From Clostridia bacterium (lineage in GTDB: Bacteria > Bacillota_A > Clostridia > Christensenellales > Aristaeellaceae): a DNA stretch of 25,703 nucleotides. This document shows positions 24,841 through 25,703 of the stretch, piece by piece; position 1 is the stretch's first letter; the number at the start of each line of letters is the position of its first letter. The notes under the pieces are model-generated. The model was not told the DNA's origin and ran no database searches. It saw nothing but the letters and a program-made list of their open reading frames with translations. The position numbers and the translations under genes are program-made. The stretch spans positions 1-25,703 of the forward strand of contig JAFQOY010000090.1 in NCBI GenBank assembly GCA_017412025.1, in the 5' to 3' direction.

Positions 24841-24871
24841 ATGATACACTTGTACGCTGCGTACAGGTCAA
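24841..24871 (-). promoter_or_regulatory. MerR-type promoter with 19-bp spacer and spacer dyad, upstream of the 298-aa regulator
   Basis: On the minus strand TTGACC (24871-24866), 19-bp spacer, TATCAT (24846-24841). The dyad TGTACGC-T-GCGTACA at 24851-24865 lies in the spacer, extending to 10-1-10 with one mismatch. Over-long spacers with a central dyad are the signature of promoters activated by MerR-family DNA distortion. Confidence 0.85.
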
Positions 24872-24907
24872 GCTTTTTTGGAAAGAACAGAGAAATGGAT
24901 TGCTTGC

Positions 24908-25633
24908 TCAGATGGTCTGGCAATAGATGCATATTGCTTTGCTGACAAAATCGGCAGTGCCTTCGCCGCCGGCTCTGTCGATGTTCTGCCGAAAGCGCTC
25001 GTCAGATGCGTACATTTGGCCAAGGCTGGCGAGAATCTCCTTTGTGCAGGTGTAATAGTTGTCCGTGATAAACGCCTGCAGGGCGGCAATCCGCTCCTGT
25101 ACTACGCCGTCGTCAGGAGCATGACGTTTGTAAGCGCCAAGCTCCTCAAACAGCTTCATCATCTCTGCTGCGGCGTCGACGCGGATACGGCGGTCTTTGC
25201 TGCGCTGTTCATATTCCTGATACGCGCTGGTTGAGCCCCATTTTTCTCTGGCTTCCTGCCTGTATTGTTCCATTTCACGCTTGTCAAATGCGTCAAATCC
25301 CATTGCAGTATATCCTCCTTGCTGAATTTCGCGTGCAAGCGAAATGAGTTTTTGTGTCTGACCGAGCTGCAGTTCAAGCAGCGCGATCTGCTGCTTAAGC
25401 GCTTTGTCGGCGTCATAATCCGGATGATCTAGAATGTCCTTGATTTCCTTGAGCGGGAACTGCAGTTCGCGGAACAGAAGAATGATTTGAAGACGGCGAA
25501 GCGATGCGTCGTCATAGAGACGATACCCGGCAGATGTTACCTGCGCGGGCTTCAGAAGACCAATGGCATCGTAATGATGCAGCGTGCGCACGCTGATGCC
25601 TGCCAATTGGCTGACTTGATGTACGGTCTTCAT
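24908..25633 (-). CDS. MerR-family regulator with TipAS-type ligand domain
   Basis: A 241-residue regulator. The N-terminal MerR domain shows MKTVHQVSQLAGISVRTLHHYD, IGLLKPAQVTSAGYRLYDDASL and LQIILLFRELQFPLKEIKDIL; a coiled coil follows (about 75-105). The C-terminal half (about 120-241) carries features of the TipAS antibiotic-recognition domain, such as FDKREMEQYRQEAREKWGS and the helix ending near SKAICIYC. TipA-type proteins bind thiopeptides and other cyclic peptides and activate their own promoter. The start is ATG 25633 with AGGAGG 8 nt upstream, not the ATG at 25669, which has no ribosome binding site and lies within the promoter. Its promoter has the MerR 19-bp spacer. No efflux gene or other target is seen in the window. 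Confidence 0.88.
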   Translation of the reverse strand: MKTVHQVSQLAGISVRTLHHYDAIGLLKPAQVTSAGYRLYDDASLRRLQIILLFRELQFPLKEIKDILDHPDYDADKALKQQIALLELQLGQTQKLISLAREIQQGGYTAMGFDAFDKREMEQYRQEAREKWGSTSAYQEYEQRSKDRRIRVDAAAEMMKLFEELGAYKRHAPDDGVVQERIAALQAFITDNYYTCTKEILASLGQMYASDERFRQNIDRAGGEGTADFVSKAICIYCQTI

Positions 25634-25657
25634 GCTCCACACCTCCTGTCTGCATAT

Positions 25658-25688
25658 ATCATAAAGCATAACGCAGCGTGAGGGTCAA
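25658..25688 (-). promoter_or_regulatory. MerR-type promoter with 19-bp spacer upstream of the TipAS regulator
   Basis: On the minus strand TTGACC (25688-25683), 19-bp spacer, TATGAT (25663-25658). The spacer holds the short dyad ACGC-T-GCGT (25679-25671). The -35 hexamer and spacing equal those of the downstream regulator's promoter, which suggests similar control. Confidence 0.82.
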
Positions 25689-25703
25689 GGGTTTTTTGAA
25701 AAA

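Overview
The window looks like a chromosomal segment of an anaerobic, GC-rich member of the Clostridia (Bacillota). Evidence: a plsX-acpP-rnc-smc-ftsY cluster of Firmicutes type, strong AGGAGG ribosome binding sites, sigma-A-like promoters, several TTG/GTG starts, and a two-component protein of the 2-hydroxyacyl-CoA dehydratase activase superfamily, which is typical of strict anaerobes. I cannot place it to genus. No tRNA, rRNA, CRISPR, insertion sequence, phage or integration signature was seen.

Layout. (1) 1-319: 3' end of era (+), meeting the next minus-strand operon at a shared terminator. (2) 404-4719 (-): a 986-aa tandem activase followed, 2 nt later, by a 450-aa dehydratase-like protein; together they match the roughly 1,430-aa single-chain proteins of the family. 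(3) 5044-14213 (+): a long housekeeping operon with SpoU-type rRNA/tRNA methyltransferase, plsX, acpP, rnc, smc, ftsY, an unrecognised membrane-anchored protein and dusB. It has a good promoter with a dyad in its spacer and GC-rich hairpins at the junctions around acpP and rnc, including a 22-bp uninterrupted stem directly upstream of rnc. (4) 14267-17914 (-): a small SdpI-like membrane protein, a TauE/SafE-like permease whose start overlaps the enolase stop, enolase, and a secreted four-repeat SH3b protein. (5) 18118-22778 (-): aminotransferase, HcxA/YbdH-like dehydrogenase, amino-acid ABC permease, ABC ATPase and an RluD-family pseudouridine synthase, apparently one transcript ending at a clear terminator. 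The matching periplasmic-type binding protein is transcribed divergently at 23048-23815 (+) from a near-consensus promoter. (6) 23915-25633 (-): two MerR-family regulators, each preceded by a promoter with the 19-bp spacer diagnostic of MerR control.

How the genes may work together. Region 3 joins phospholipid/acyl-carrier supply, RNA processing, chromosome condensation and membrane protein targeting, a familiar bacterial grouping. Region 5 suggests import of a polar amino acid, transamination to a 2-oxo acid, and reduction to a 2-hydroxy acid. The pairing of this aminotransferase type with this dehydrogenase type resembles the neighbouring ybdL and ybdH(hcxA) genes of E. coli. The activase/dehydratase pair in region 2 belongs to a superfamily acting on 2-hydroxyacyl-CoA esters, but a link to region 5 across 14 kb is only a hypothesis.
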